Shown here: positions 35,230-44,745 of the stretch, one piece after another | How the letters are laid out: each line of letters opens with the position of its first letter | Position numbering within the stretch: the stretch's first letter is position 1 | From: Chamaesiphon sp041738715 | GTDB taxonomy: Bacteria; Cyanobacteriota; Cyanobacteriia; Cyanobacteriales; Chamaesiphonaceae | Assembly (NCBI GenBank): GCA_041738715.1 | Contig: JBGSPI010000138.1 | Location: forward strand, 1 to 64,000 | Length of the DNA stretch: 64,000 nt | Reading direction: 5' to 3' | Notes under the pieces: generated by a model | The model's input: the letters and a program-made list of their open reading frames with translations, nothing else | Databases searched by the model: none | What the model was told of the DNA's origin: nothing | Position numbers and translations under genes: made by a program

Positions 35230-35537
35230 ATTACGAATTATTAATTATTCACGGTCTAGGACTGGTTACGGCTAGAGCGGATTTTTCCATTTTCACCCAC
35301 CAGATTCAGCCAGTTGACGAAATAATGATCTGGTGATGAGTGACTTGACTGATTCCATATTTAGTGTTTCACTGGATGAACGCTCATACGAAACCACTAT
35401 ATGTTGGATAGAGATAGATGACTGCGGCGGCATAATTTGCTGACGTATGGGGTTCTTGTCGGCAAAATTCCGCCCTTGAAGATTCAACCCACTGGGGTAA
35501 ACTGCTCGAACAAAACTTGGTTAATTCAACTTTGAAT

Positions 35538-36065
35538 ATGATTGCACAACTAAATAGTCAGCCAGAACATCCATCAGTTACTTGTACCGCCTCGATCGCA
35601 GATCGCTCCACCACCATCCATCAACAAATTACCGTAGTTGATACCCCCGCAGATCGGTTTTGTACTGAGATTGTCGCCAATGCACTTAAGATCGCCAGTA
35701 CGGGTCAGCATGTGCTGATCGTCCAATTACTCAAAGGTGGCATTCGCCAAGGTCACGATCGCGCTACCAATCTCGCGCAAAACTTAGATTGGATTCGGTG
35801 TAATTTGATTCGCCAAATCTCGGTGCCAGATTTAAATGATTTGGAGTTACACAACTTTCAACAGCTATGGAAACACGTTCAAACTTCCACCAGATCGGGT
35901 GAATATTCGGTGGTGATCCTCGATGATTTGAGTTTAGCGATCGAACTTGGTTTGATTACGATTGAAGCAACCACCAGCTTTCTGACTAGACTACCTCAAG
36001 ATGTCGAAGTGATCCTCACTGGCACTAATCCTCATCCTGCTTTGCTAGAATTAGCTGGTTGTTAG
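35538..36065 (+). CDS. CobA/BtuR-like NTPase-fold protein lacking the P-loop
   Basis: 175 residues from ATG (a TTG at 35517 is possible). It follows the ATP:corrinoid adenosyltransferase pattern: ANALKIASTGQHVLIVQLLKGG, then SVVILDDLSLAIELGLI and VEVILTGTNPHPALLELAG. But where CobA has GxGKGKTT, this protein has TVVDTPADRFCTEIVANAL, so ATP cannot be bound in the usual way. A family of such cyanobacterial proteins exists; function unknown. A TAG ends the gene where relatives have a few more residues. The spacer 35230-35537 holds no other feature I can support. Confidence 0.65.
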   Translation: MIAQLNSQPEHPSVTCTASIADRSTTIHQQITVVDTPADRFCTEIVANALKIASTGQHVLIVQLLKGGIRQGHDRATNLAQNLDWIRCNLIRQISVPDLNDLELHNFQQLWKHVQTSTRSGEYSVVILDDLSLAIELGLITIEATTSFLTRLPQDVEVILTGTNPHPALLELAGC

Positions 36066-36137
36066 GTGATTGAGAATTAGCAACGGTAGGGTGAACAGTG
36101 CCCATCTATTGCTGAAATTCATACATTTGATGTAGAG

Positions 36138-36170
36138 GTAGGTTGGGTTGAGCCTCGAAACCCAACCTAC
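36138..36170. repeat. hairpin GTAGGTTGGGTT ... AACCCAACCTAC
   Basis: Perfect 12-bp inverted arms with a nine-base loop (GAGCCTCGA) in the 290-base spacer between convergent genes. Related hairpins lie at 61433-61456 and 23684-23717. This motif is a widespread cyanobacterial dispersed hairpin and may also end transcripts. Confidence 0.75.
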
Positions 36171-36355
36171 AACTTACACATTGACAGGAAGCACCAAATA
36201 GGGGGTATGGATTTCAAGTATTTAATCTGGCTTCGATCTCGATCGGGCACACTCGACAAAAATCCTATCTATCCTGAAATGGCGTAATACACCATTTTCA
36301 GAATAGTAATCTTGTACGATGTGTAAGTCTTATATCCCTATCCCTCGTATCCCCT

Positions 36356-38653
36356 TTAGTCAATCACCGCTGAAGAACGTCGCTTGCGCCGCCGATTTTC
36401 GGAGATCTCCTCTAGCTCCATTTCTGAAGGCATAGAGATGTCCGTCGGTTCAATTTCAACGGGTTGATCGAAATTGACTTCCTCGGCTACTTCTGCCTCC
36501 ACACTGTCAACATCTGATGGATCGAAGACTTCCGCCTCGATTGGCACAGAAAAGTCAGGATCTTCACTGGTAATGGTTTCGGCATCGTCCTGGGCTGATT
36601 CGGTATCTGTTGTCGGGACAACGACTGCTTCCGGGGGTAAAGTGCCTGGTGGTACAATACTGACGATCGCCGTTTTTGGATTCTTCAACTCTCGCCCAAC
36701 TTTAACTAGGGGTGAGATGCCCATCCAGGCATAGGTTTCTTTCTCCAGATCGGACATTTCGATCGCGACTACTTCTGGTGGTTCGATCGTCGGTCGAATT
36801 GGCTTAACTCGCTGAGGTTTACCGGGACGTTCGCGCTCTCCATAGGAATCCGCAGGAGGTGTATCGGTGATGAAGGCTTCGATCTCTGTCGGCGTGAAAT
36901 TGCCACTTACCAGGGTCGCCCTGGAACTATCACTAGTTGGCGGCGGCACGTTCCGACCATTTTTTTGATAAGTCTCGCGACCGATTCGTGGTTCTGGAGA
37001 TGTGGTACTGCGTCCGCCGAGGCGATTTACTTCACTATTTTGGGTGAGTGTTCGATTGAGATCTGCACTAGTTGTTGGTCTAGGTACATTGCGGATAACT
37101 TCTTCCTGTTCTGTCCGCCCCAATCGCCGCCGCCGTTTTTTGCCAGCACTATTCTGTTCTTGATAGCTAGGATGATTGACGAGGTTAAAGTCATCTCCAC
37201 TTTCGATGCCTTCTGGCTCAAAGGTATCCCAAGTTTCGGCGACTGGTTGACGAACATCATCAGTTGTAACGCGATCGCGGCGAGAAATCGATCTTCTACT
37301 TACGCCTCTCCCCGATAGGGCTGTGCGTTCAGTCGTACTCCGAGAACGATATTCGCGTTGGGGAGTGGTGGAAACTAGCGAGATCGGAACTGCTTCCCCA
37401 TCTGCCCCATAGACAGCTTCACCGGGAACGTGTGCTAAATGACCTAATCCGCCGCACGTGCTACAAGTCTCACCAAATAACTCGTAAATATTTTGACCCT
37501 GGCGTTTGCGGGTGAGTTCGACTAGTCCAAGTTCGGATAATTGAGCAATTTGTGGTCTGGCTTTGTCTACCCGCAGTTGTTTGTTGAAGTGTTCGAGCAC
37601 TTGGAGTTGATCTTTGCGGTAATCCATATCGATAAAATCGATGATGATCACGCCAGCAATGTTGCGTAACCGCAATTGACGAGCAATCTCTGTTGCTGCT
37701 TCACAGTTTGTCCATAGTACTGTTTCACGGGAAGTAGTCGATCGCGTGAATGAACCAGAGTTGACATCTACTACTGTTAAGGCTTCCGTCGGTTCGATAA
37801 TGATATAACCGCCCGAAGGTAAGTCTACTCTTGGCTTTAAGGATTCTCTAATTGCCGCGTTAACGCGGAAATATTCCAGAATGGGCTGGCGTTCTCGATG
37901 GAGGTCTACCACAACCCCTTGGGGTAATTGACCATCATTCCAACCAAGTAGGGTTTGTTTGACGCGCTTGAGTCCTTGGGGCGAGTCTACAACAATCCGA
38001 TTGACATCAGCGGCATACATATCTCGGAGTACGCGCTGGATGAAGTCATCATCGCGGTTGAGTAGTGCGGGGGCGCGAGTAGAATTGGCATCTTGCTGGA
38101 CTACTTCCCACTGTTTCTGGAGCATTTCCAGATCTTCTAAAATCGCTTCTTCTGTAGTGCCTTCTGCTTCTGTCCTGACTAACATCCCCATTCCGGCTGG
38201 TTTGGCGAGTACCGCCAAAGCTCTTAACCGATTGCGTTCGCCTTCGGAGCGAATTCGCCGTGAAAGGTTTACGCCTTTCCCAAAGGGAATGAGAACAACA
38301 TAGCGACCGGGAAGGCTAACATTTCCAGTCAGTCGAGGGCCTTTATTCCCCGTTGGCTCCTTCATGATTTGCACCAACACTTTTTGCTGTGGTGCAACCA
38401 ATTCAGTGATCGAACCAGAACTGCGTCTGAGTCGCAGTGGTCCTAAATCGGTGACATGGATAAATCCGTTCCGTGATGGGTCGCCAATGTTGATGAAAGC
38501 TGCATCAATACCGGGTAAGACATTCTCGACGATGCCCAGATAAATATCACCGACTTGATGTTGTCCAGTTGCTACTACTAGTTCTTGAATTTGGTCTTCC
38601 CCAAATACGGCACCGATGCGGTGTTGCTCCGCAATAATTATTTGCTTTGGCAT
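36356..38653 (-). CDS. rne: ribonuclease E/G family endoribonuclease
   Basis: 765 residues. N-terminal S1-like domain (about 35-125, GDIYLGIVENVLPGIDAAFI), RNase H-like and 5'-sensor parts, catalytic aspartates in LTVVDVNSGSF and IIIDFIDMDYR, and Zn-link CSTCGGLGHL near 405. The long acidic tail (about 420-750) is disordered and ends SENRRRKRRSSAVID, very like the Arg-rich nonapeptide that binds PNPase in cyanobacteria. Main mRNA decay enzyme. A GAGGA lies 6 bases before the ATG. An 820-base spacer precedes it, leaving room for a long leader of the kind that autoregulates rne. Confidence 0.93.
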   Translation of the reverse strand: MPKQIIIAEQHRIGAVFGEDQIQELVVATGQHQVGDIYLGIVENVLPGIDAAFINIGDPSRNGFIHVTDLGPLRLRRSSGSITELVAPQQKVLVQIMKEPTGNKGPRLTGNVSLPGRYVVLIPFGKGVNLSRRIRSEGERNRLRALAVLAKPAGMGMLVRTEAEGTTEEAILEDLEMLQKQWEVVQQDANSTRAPALLNRDDDFIQRVLRDMYAADVNRIVVDSPQGLKRVKQTLLGWNDGQLPQGVVVDLHRERQPILEYFRVNAAIRESLKPRVDLPSGGYIIIEPTEALTVVDVNSGSFTRSTTSRETVLWTNCEAATEIARQLRLRNIAGVIIIDFIDMDYRKDQLQVLEHFNKQLRVDKARPQIAQLSELGLVELTRKRQGQNIYELFGETCSTCGGLGHLAHVPGEAVYGADGEAVPISLVSTTPQREYRSRSTTERTALSGRGVSRRSISRRDRVTTDDVRQPVAETWDTFEPEGIESGDDFNLVNHPSYQEQNSAGKKRRRRLGRTEQEEVIRNVPRPTTSADLNRTLTQNSEVNRLGGRSTTSPEPRIGRETYQKNGRNVPPPTSDSSRATLVSGNFTPTEIEAFITDTPPADSYGERERPGKPQRVKPIRPTIEPPEVVAIEMSDLEKETYAWMGISPLVKVGRELKNPKTAIVSIVPPGTLPPEAVVVPTTDTESAQDDAETITSEDPDFSVPIEAEVFDPSDVDSVEAEVAEEVNFDQPVEIEPTDISMPSEMELEEISENRRRKRRSSAVID

Positions 38654-39475
38654 TCAATTTCCTCGAAAATTAACAGCCCGTGCGGTCACTGAGAATCGAT
38701 AAGTGCCGAACGTTGCTGGTCTGATGTAACAGTTATTAGCGATCTCGGTTATCAGTTCAACTTTGGATTGGGGTTCTAAGTCCATTGCCAAGCAGTTGAA
38801 ACGTGTTGACGGTGAGTTACTGTAGTCAGCTTGGGTTTTCCCAATGGGAATTCGTATTTCATCCAGCACACGCTTGATAATTGTTCGTTGTTCACTATTG
38901 ATTGATGAGATTTAGGCTAGTGTAAATTTAGTTTCTCAATGGATTGTTCACCGAACCGAAATGTTCATTCATGTTTGAGGCTGCTAACAATCAATGGGGC
39001 TAGGAATCGATGGCATGGTTGACATTCTGTGCGTTGCTGAATGGATGATTGAGTATCCAGACTAGAAATCAGAAGCGTGGCGGCCGCTCGTCGATCGCAT
39101 CATTGCTGGCAGTAAAACAGAAATCACACAGAGGTTTTGCACGGTGTCTACTATGTTTTGACATAGCCTGATCCACGCACAAACTCACATAAATTGGGTT
39201 TAAATCTTCAGATCACATGTCCGTGAGTGATTCTAACTCAGCAGAGCATGGAATCTGTAGTTTTATTGTGACCGGGTAGAGTCTTTGAATGTTTACTCAC
39301 CAGATTCATACCTAGCAAATAGGTAGAATGGGGTAGTATATTCATGCCTCTGAAAAATTTGTCAAGTAGGCGATCGCTGCCAGTGTGGATTGACAGACGA
39401 TTTGGAAGATCGTCAGATAATCTAGTCTTCTTAGGGCGATCGCTCTCGGTTAATTCCGATTATACAGTTAAATCG
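38654..39475. other. 822-base spacer upstream of rne, possible long 5' leader
   Basis: No convincing gene. A 71-codon minus-strand frame directly before rne (38654-38869) has no ribosome binding site of note and touches the rne start, so it is more likely leader. Two HIP1 octamers lie near 39370 and 39435. Known cyanobacterial rne genes have long leaders cut by RNase E itself; that this spacer does so is inference. Confidence 0.45.
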
Positions 39476-40651
39476 TCACAATCTCATCGCTAACTTCCGT
39501 AAACTTTGAATCGTGGTCATCACTGCCGCCGCTACTCGATCGATCTCCTCGATAGTATTATTATGCCCAATTCCAAACCGCAGTGCAGCATAGGCAAGTG
39601 GGGTCGATCGACCGATCGCCTGCAAGACGTGAGAAGGGGCAATTTTGGTCGAACTGCAAGCGGCTCCTGATGAGAGGGCGACAACAGGCTGTAGACCCAA
39701 TAAGAGTGCGTTACCATCAACACCAGCAACACTGATATTCAAGTTTCCCGCTAGTCTTTGGGTGGGATGACCGTTGAGATAAATGCCCTCGATTTGATTC
39801 AATTGCGACCACAATCTGTCGCGCAACTGAGTTAATCTAGCTGTCTCCGCACTGAGATCGGCGAGAGCAATTTCGACCGCAGTGGCGAAGCCAACGATCT
39901 GCGGTGGGTATAGTGTCCCCGATCTCATCCCCCGTTCGTGTCCACCACCATGGAGTTGTGGTGATAATTTGACGCGGGGATGATCGCGACGAACATATAG
40001 TGCCCCAATCCCTTTTGGCCCATACACTTTATGGGCAGTTAATGACATTAAATCGACATTTAATAAGTTAACATCAATGGGAATTTTCCCGATTGCTTGA
40101 GCCGCATCTGTATGAAATAAAATTTCTCGCTCTTTACACAATTTACCGATTTCTGCCAGTGGCTGCAAAACGCCAATTTCATTATTGGCAGCCATGATCG
40201 AGATTAAAATCGTATCAGACCGAATCGCTGTTTTAAGTCGATTTAAATCAACTAATCCATCAGATTCAACGGGTAGATAAGTAACTGTAAAACCTAAAGA
40301 TTCTAGATATTTACAAGGATCTAACACCGCATTGTGTTCGGTTTGCAGTGTAATAATATGTTGACCTTGGCTAAAATAAGCTTCGGCAATACCTTTAAGA
40401 GCAAGATTATTGGCTTCCGTCGCGCCGCTGGTAAAAACAATTTCTTCGGGCTTTGCGCTGATTGCTGTGGCGATTTGCCCTCGTGATTGAGTGACAGCGG
40501 CTTCAGCCGCCCAGCCGTACTGATGGGTTGTACTGGTGGGATTGCCAAAATGCTCCGTAAAATAGGGCAACATGGCTGTCAGCACGCGCGGATCTACTGG
40601 AGTGGTCGCATGATGGTCGAGATAAATCGGCCGATGTTGGTTCGTTGACAT
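39476..40651 (-). CDS. cysteine desulfurase, NifS/IscS family
   Basis: 391 residues. PLP-dependent fold: IYLDHHATTPVDPRVLTAML, FTSGATEANNLALKGI, LFHTDAAQAIGKIPID, SLTAHKVYGPKGIGALYVRR (PLP Lys) and the active loop VALSSGAACSSTKIAPSHVL with the mobile Cys. The group I loop marks IscS/NifS rather than SufS. It supplies sulfur for Fe-S clusters, tRNA thiolation and LarE-like enzymes. Monocistronic in a spacer-rich region; Nfu (43488) and SufU (23793) are elsewhere in the window. Confidence 0.9.
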   Translation of the reverse strand: MSTNQHRPIYLDHHATTPVDPRVLTAMLPYFTEHFGNPTSTTHQYGWAAEAAVTQSRGQIATAISAKPEEIVFTSGATEANNLALKGIAEAYFSQGQHIITLQTEHNAVLDPCKYLESLGFTVTYLPVESDGLVDLNRLKTAIRSDTILISIMAANNEIGVLQPLAEIGKLCKEREILFHTDAAQAIGKIPIDVNLLNVDLMSLTAHKVYGPKGIGALYVRRDHPRVKLSPQLHGGGHERGMRSGTLYPPQIVGFATAVEIALADLSAETARLTQLRDRLWSQLNQIEGIYLNGHPTQRLAGNLNISVAGVDGNALLLGLQPVVALSSGAACSSTKIAPSHVLQAIGRSTPLAYAALRFGIGHNNTIEEIDRVAAAVMTTIQSLRKLAMRL

Positions 40652-40841
40652 TTGCTCGCACGGTGAGAGGTTCGGGCTTGGGGGTTGAGAGTTGTAGGGA
40701 TTGCCTTAATTTAAATATTAGGTTGGATCTTGTCGATCGGCGAAACATAGATCCGAAATGTTGCTGAAAACTCTATCTTTCTGATCAGGGCTGGGTACTC
40801 TAGTCCATGAGTGAGTAAGCAGATATTTTGATGAGTCAAGC

Positions 40842-41837
40842 ATGGACGTAACTTTAGCGCAGATGGTAGTCAATGAAACTACCGCAACCAGCAAGCTGCA
40901 TGTGACAGAATCGCTAATCGCGATCGATCCTCAGACCCCCCCGCAAGTATTACACGAACTTGCCTGTGGCAAAAATTGGGAACTACGGCGACTGGTAGCT
41001 AGTAATCCTAATACACCAACTGAAACATTATGGCAGTTAGGCATTGATTTTCCCGAAACCATTCTAGCAAATCCGATTTTTGAACTACTACAACTAGAGC
41101 ATCTGCACCTAGCGGCGGAAATTCCCCACTGTACTCTGACTAGTTTACTGCAATGCGATCGAGTCCCCAGATCGTTCATGGACTATGCAGTCAACCAACA
41201 AGATTATAGTCTTTGGCTAGCAGTAGCGTATAATCCCCGAACTCCCAGCAGTTTATTAGAAAATTTAGCTCAAAAATCACGTCGTCAAGATCGAGAATTG
41301 ATTCGCGCGGTTGCAGCACATCCGCATACGCCACCAAAGCTACTGGCAGAGATTATTAACATTAGCAGCGGTTTAGCGGAAATTGTTGCCGAGAATCACC
41401 AAACACCTGTGGCAGTTTTGGAGCAAATTTTACAAAGATATGGAAAATCTGGTGAATCGACATTTACGATATTAGTCGCACTTCATCCCCATCTCAACCC
41501 TCGACTATTGAGGGAAATGTATCTCGCTCCAACCGACTCAGCCGCCGAAGCACTATGGCTGGCAAAACAACCGTCCACCACAACAGCCCAATTGACAAAG
41601 CTTGCTCGGACAGACTGGGCAGTTTTGTTACTGGCGATCGTGCGTCATCCTAACACGCCCAGCGACCTAATCGATCGCATCTGGCTGCGACTACAGTCAC
41701 ATCAGTCTGATGCCAACCACAGGATGGGAACACTACAAACAATTGGGCAGGAGTCTAGATTAATTTATGACTCTTTTGTCTGCAACCCCAATACCTCCCA
41801 ACAACTACGAGGAGAGCTACGCAAATTATTGCAGTAG
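40842..41837 (+). CDS. leucine-rich-repeat-variant (LRV) protein
   Basis: 331 residues of short helical repeats of the type NPxTPxxxLxxLA: DPQTPPQVLHELACGKNWEL, NPNTPTETLWQLGIDFP, NPRTPSSLLENLAQKSR, HPHTPPKLLAEIINISS, HPNTPSDLIDRIW and NPNTSQQLRGELRKL. LRV proteins are often linked to MoxR-type ATPases in cyanobacteria, and one starts 67 bases downstream here on the same strand. The first ~25 residues (DVTLAQMVVNETTATSK) are not repeat-like. Confidence 0.75.
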   Translation: MDVTLAQMVVNETTATSKLHVTESLIAIDPQTPPQVLHELACGKNWELRRLVASNPNTPTETLWQLGIDFPETILANPIFELLQLEHLHLAAEIPHCTLTSLLQCDRVPRSFMDYAVNQQDYSLWLAVAYNPRTPSSLLENLAQKSRRQDRELIRAVAAHPHTPPKLLAEIINISSGLAEIVAENHQTPVAVLEQILQRYGKSGESTFTILVALHPHLNPRLLREMYLAPTDSAAEALWLAKQPSTTTAQLTKLARTDWAVLLLAIVRHPNTPSDLIDRIWLRLQSHQSDANHRMGTLQTIGQESRLIYDSFVCNPNTSQQLRGELRKLLQ

Positions 41838-41903
41838 TTTGCTGGCGGAGCATCTCCCTCGGAGTATCGTTTTGTTACCTATCCAGTACCGATCCCAAAA
41901 CTT

Positions 41904-42905
41904 ATGAATTGTGCAGATCTGAAGACTTATCTCGATCGACTGATTATTAATAATCTCCAAATTAGTACGATGATCTGGGGTGCGCCAGGGATTGGAAAAT
42001 CAAGTATTGTCAGCCAGCTTGCTACCGAACATGAACTAGCATTTATCGACATCCGATTGAGTCAACTTGCCCCAACCGACTTACGTGGCTTACCCGTCGC
42101 CGAAGATGGCATCTCCAAATGGTTCCCTCCAGAATTTTTACCCCAGAGCGGGCGCGGTATTTTATTCCTAGATGAAATTAATATGGCACCCCCAGCGATG
42201 CAGGGGATGGCACAGCAATTAATTTTAGACCGACGAGTTGGTTCTTATCTTGTCCCTGATGGATGGTTGATTTGGGCAGCCGGCAACCGGAAGGAGGATC
42301 GGGCCGGTGTATTTGATATGCCAGCACCACTCTCGAATCGTTTTCTGCACCTACAAGTAGAACCAGATTTTGAAAGTTTCAAAGCTTATGCCCTAACTAC
42401 GGGAATTCATGAACAAACGATCGCTTTTTTGGCTTTTCGTCCTTGCTTACTTCACAAAATCGATCCACAACAACCAGCTTGGTGTTCGCCGCGTTCTTGG
42501 GTAATGGCTAGTACGTTACATTATGCCGGATTGGATTTAGCTCCAGCCATTGGGGTTGCGGCAAATGCTGAATTCCAAGCTTTCATCTCCCTGTATCGGC
42601 AATTACCTGATTTGATCGCAATTCTGGATGGACAAGGGGCAAATATTCCATTTCCCACTGAACCGTCGGCTCGCTATGCTACGGCAATCGGTTTGACAGT
42701 TCGAGCAGAAAATGCCCACAAAGCACATCATGCTTTTCGCTGGCTGAGTCGAGTTGCGCCTGTCGAATGGGTTCAGTTATTTGTATCAGATTTATTAGGA
42801 TTGATGCGTTCTCGCGGTCAACTAGGAATGCTCGTAACACTGATTAAACAAGACCCAGAAATTGAGAAATTCATGCAGGATTATCGACAATTGGTGGCTG
42901 TTTAG
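41904..42905 (+). CDS. MoxR-type AAA+ ATPase
   Basis: 333 residues. Walker A MIWGAPGIGKSSIVSQLA, then LAPTDLRGLPVAEDG, Walker B RGILFLDEINMAPPAMQ, sensor IWAAGNRKEDRAGVFDMPAP and LSNRFLHLQVEP (Arg finger region). MoxR-like ATPases usually work with a VWA-domain protein that inserts metal or cofactors; no VWA gene follows here, the next gene being a small membrane protein. The LRV gene upstream is probably its partner. Confidence 0.85.
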   Translation: MNCADLKTYLDRLIINNLQISTMIWGAPGIGKSSIVSQLATEHELAFIDIRLSQLAPTDLRGLPVAEDGISKWFPPEFLPQSGRGILFLDEINMAPPAMQGMAQQLILDRRVGSYLVPDGWLIWAAGNRKEDRAGVFDMPAPLSNRFLHLQVEPDFESFKAYALTTGIHEQTIAFLAFRPCLLHKIDPQQPAWCSPRSWVMASTLHYAGLDLAPAIGVAANAEFQAFISLYRQLPDLIAILDGQGANIPFPTEPSARYATAIGLTVRAENAHKAHHAFRWLSRVAPVEWVQLFVSDLLGLMRSRGQLGMLVTLIKQDPEIEKFMQDYRQLVAV

Positions 42906-43059
42906 ATGAGTAGTCAAACTCGATCTCGACATCATCGATGAATATCTGGTGGAACGATCAAATTTATCGCGCTTCTGCGCTGTAATTAATGTTAATAAAT
43001 TCTTGGATGATTATGCTGTATTTTAGTCGATCATCAGTATTTTTAGTTGCTACTAAATT

Positions 43060-43299
43060 ATGACCATGCTCGATCGAATTCTACGCTTTATCAATAACCT
43101 CCTAACAATTAATGTTTTCTTTGTCATCTTCAGTTTTGTTTGGTTCCTAATTGCGGTAATCGGTCAATATACCCATCTTCCCCTCGGATTACAGTTATGG
43201 CAAAGTCTATGGGAACCATTGTTTCTGCCCGCAATTAGTGTCTTGATGGGTGGAGCAATCCTCAGTGGTACAGTGAGTTATATCGCCAAGGGCAAATAA
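43060..43299 (+). CDS. small two-helix membrane protein, function unknown
   Basis: 79 residues. Two hydrophobic helices (VFFVIFSFVWFLIAVIGQY and PLFLPAISVLMGGAILSG) joined by a short amphipathic loop (THLPLGLQLWQSLWE). Small conserved membrane proteins of this kind occur in cyanobacteria. No link to neighbours beyond strand. Start ATG is shared by all alternatives (MTMLDRIL, second ATG three codons on). Confidence 0.68.
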   Translation: MTMLDRILRFINNLLTINVFFVIFSFVWFLIAVIGQYTHLPLGLQLWQSLWEPLFLPAISVLMGGAILSGTVSYIAKGK

Positions 43300-43487
43300 C
43301 CGATCGAGCCTCAATTTCGATTGGCTAAGTTGAGGAGCGATGTTAGATCGATGGTTAGCTATTCTCCGACCATCCCCGACTGCCGCATCTGTCATCAGCA
43401 GCCTCTGAAATAATTAACAAAATCGGTTAAGATCCAAAAAGAGTATCGCGTCTGCTGTTGATAATTTGCAAATTGGTTTAGTAAAAT

Positions 43488-43730
43488 ATGTCTGAAGCTT
43501 TAACACTCAATCCTACTAACGTCGAAACCGTACTCGATACCCTCCGCCCCTACCTCATGGCTGACGGTGGGAACGTTGAACTAGTCGATATCGATGGTCC
43601 GATTGTCAAACTCCGGCTCCAAGGTGCCTGCGGATCTTGTCCTAGCTCGACGATGACACTGAAAATGGGCATCGAGCGCAAATTATGTGACATGATTCCG
43701 GAAATTTCCGCCGTAGAACAAGTATTCTAG
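43488..43730 (+). CDS. Nfu-type Fe-S scaffold protein (NifU C-terminal domain)
   Basis: 80 residues, a single NifU C-terminal domain: VLDTLRPYLMADGGNVELVD and the cluster site LQGACGSCPSSTMTLKMGIE (CxxC). This is the abundant one-domain Nfu of cyanobacteria, the main cluster carrier for photosystem I in this group. Its stop overlaps the mazG stop by four bases in a convergent layout. Confidence 0.92.
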   Translation: MSEALTLNPTNVETVLDTLRPYLMADGGNVELVDIDGPIVKLRLQGACGSCPSSTMTLKMGIERKLCDMIPEISAVEQVF

Positions 43731-44539
43731 AGTCCTTGAGCCAGTCTTTGCTTGGCTTGTTGCCAGAGAATTTCTAGCTCGCCAATCGAATAATCAGTCA
43801 ATGGTCGATCGATATATGCTTCCATTTGCTTAATCCGATCGATAAAGCGTTGATTTGTTCCAGCCAATCCTCGCTCTGAATCGAGTTTAAACCAGCGAGC
43901 AAGATTGACAACTGTAAACAGTAAATCGCCTAACTCAGACTCCTGATGCCGGACATCAGGAGTTGCAATGGCGGCTTTGAACTCACCTAATTCTTCCTCA
44001 AACTTCGCCCATACCCCCTCGACATTTTCCCATTCAAATCCTACAGCCGCTGCCCGATCGGAAATTTTCATCGCCGCAGTTAGTGGTGGTAATTTTTCTG
44101 CGTAGCCATTTAACTTATCACTAAATAAATCCTTGGTTTTCCCTTTCTCCGTCGCTTTGATTTGCTCCCAATTTGCATGAACTTCGGCGACATCTACCAC
44201 TACGACATCGCCAAAGACATGAGGATGGCGGCGGATTAATTTTTCACTGATGCCCTCAGCAATCTCTTTCAGTGTAAAGTGTCCCGCTTCACTAGCTAAC
44301 TGAGCCTGTAAGACAACTTGCAATAGCAAGTCCCCCAACTCCGACACGATCGCATCTCGATCGCCACTCCGAATCGCGTGTACTGCCTCATAAGCTTCTT
44401 CAACGATATAGGGGGTCAAACTCTCTGCTGTCTGCACCAAATCCCAGGGACAACCATCTACTGGATCGCGCAATTTCGCGACAACATCGATTAGTTCTTG
44501 AAATGCGGTGAGGATCTGTGTCGGTTCGGTAGTTGCCAT
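43727..44539 (-). CDS. mazG: nucleoside triphosphate pyrophosphohydrolase MazG
   Basis: 270 residues with the two-domain MazG fold. First domain: CPWDLVQTAESLTPYIVEEA, then ELGDLLLQVVLQAQLA (ExxD metal motif) and RHPHVFGD. Second domain: SELGDLLFTVVNLARWFKLD. It hydrolyses NTPs to NMP and PPi and lowers misincorporation or (p)ppGpp. Length and motifs are standard. Tail-to-tail with the Nfu gene. Confidence 0.92.
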   Translation of the reverse strand: MATTEPTQILTAFQELIDVVAKLRDPVDGCPWDLVQTAESLTPYIVEEAYEAVHAIRSGDRDAIVSELGDLLLQVVLQAQLASEAGHFTLKEIAEGISEKLIRRHPHVFGDVVVVDVAEVHANWEQIKATEKGKTKDLFSDKLNGYAEKLPPLTAAMKISDRAAAVGFEWENVEGVWAKFEEELGEFKAAIATPDVRHQESELGDLLFTVVNLARWFKLDSERGLAGTNQRFIDRIKQMEAYIDRPLTDYSIGELEILWQQAKQRLAQGL

Positions 44540-44597
44540 AGGTGCGAGCGAATTGTTGCTTTCTCAATTACTTATGGTATAATAGAAACCGTTGCCT

Positions 44598-44679
44598 GCG
44601 GATATGGCGGAATTGGTAGACGCGCCAGATTTAGGTTCTGGTTTCGCAAGAAGTGAAGGTTCAAGTCCTTTTATCCGCA
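44598..44679 (+). tRNA. tRNA-Leu (TAG)
   Basis: Class II tRNA of 82 bases: acceptor GCGGATA / TATCCGC with discriminator A, D-arm TGGCGGAATTGGTAGACGC, anticodon arm CCAGA-TTTAGGT-TCTGG (anticodon TAG), long variable arm TTCGCAAGAAG, T-arm. CCA is not encoded. Terminator follows at 44691. Confidence 0.94.
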
Positions 44680-44690
44680 TTTTCAAAACA

Positions 44691-44724
44691 TCGCTCTGCC
44701 CAGTTTGGGTAGGGCGATTTTGAT
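44691..44724 (+). terminator. Rho-independent terminator after tRNA-Leu
   Basis: Stem TCGCTCTGCCC / GGGTAGGGCGA (11 pairs including two G-U) with a small loop, then TTTTGAT. It lies 11 bases past the tRNA. Confidence 0.75.
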
Positions 44725-44745
44725 ATCGACAGGAATAATTATTTA

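Noticed and set aside
38654..38869. 71-codon frame just upstream of rne
   Set aside because: It abuts the rne start, has no family or translation signal, and is better explained as the rne leader.
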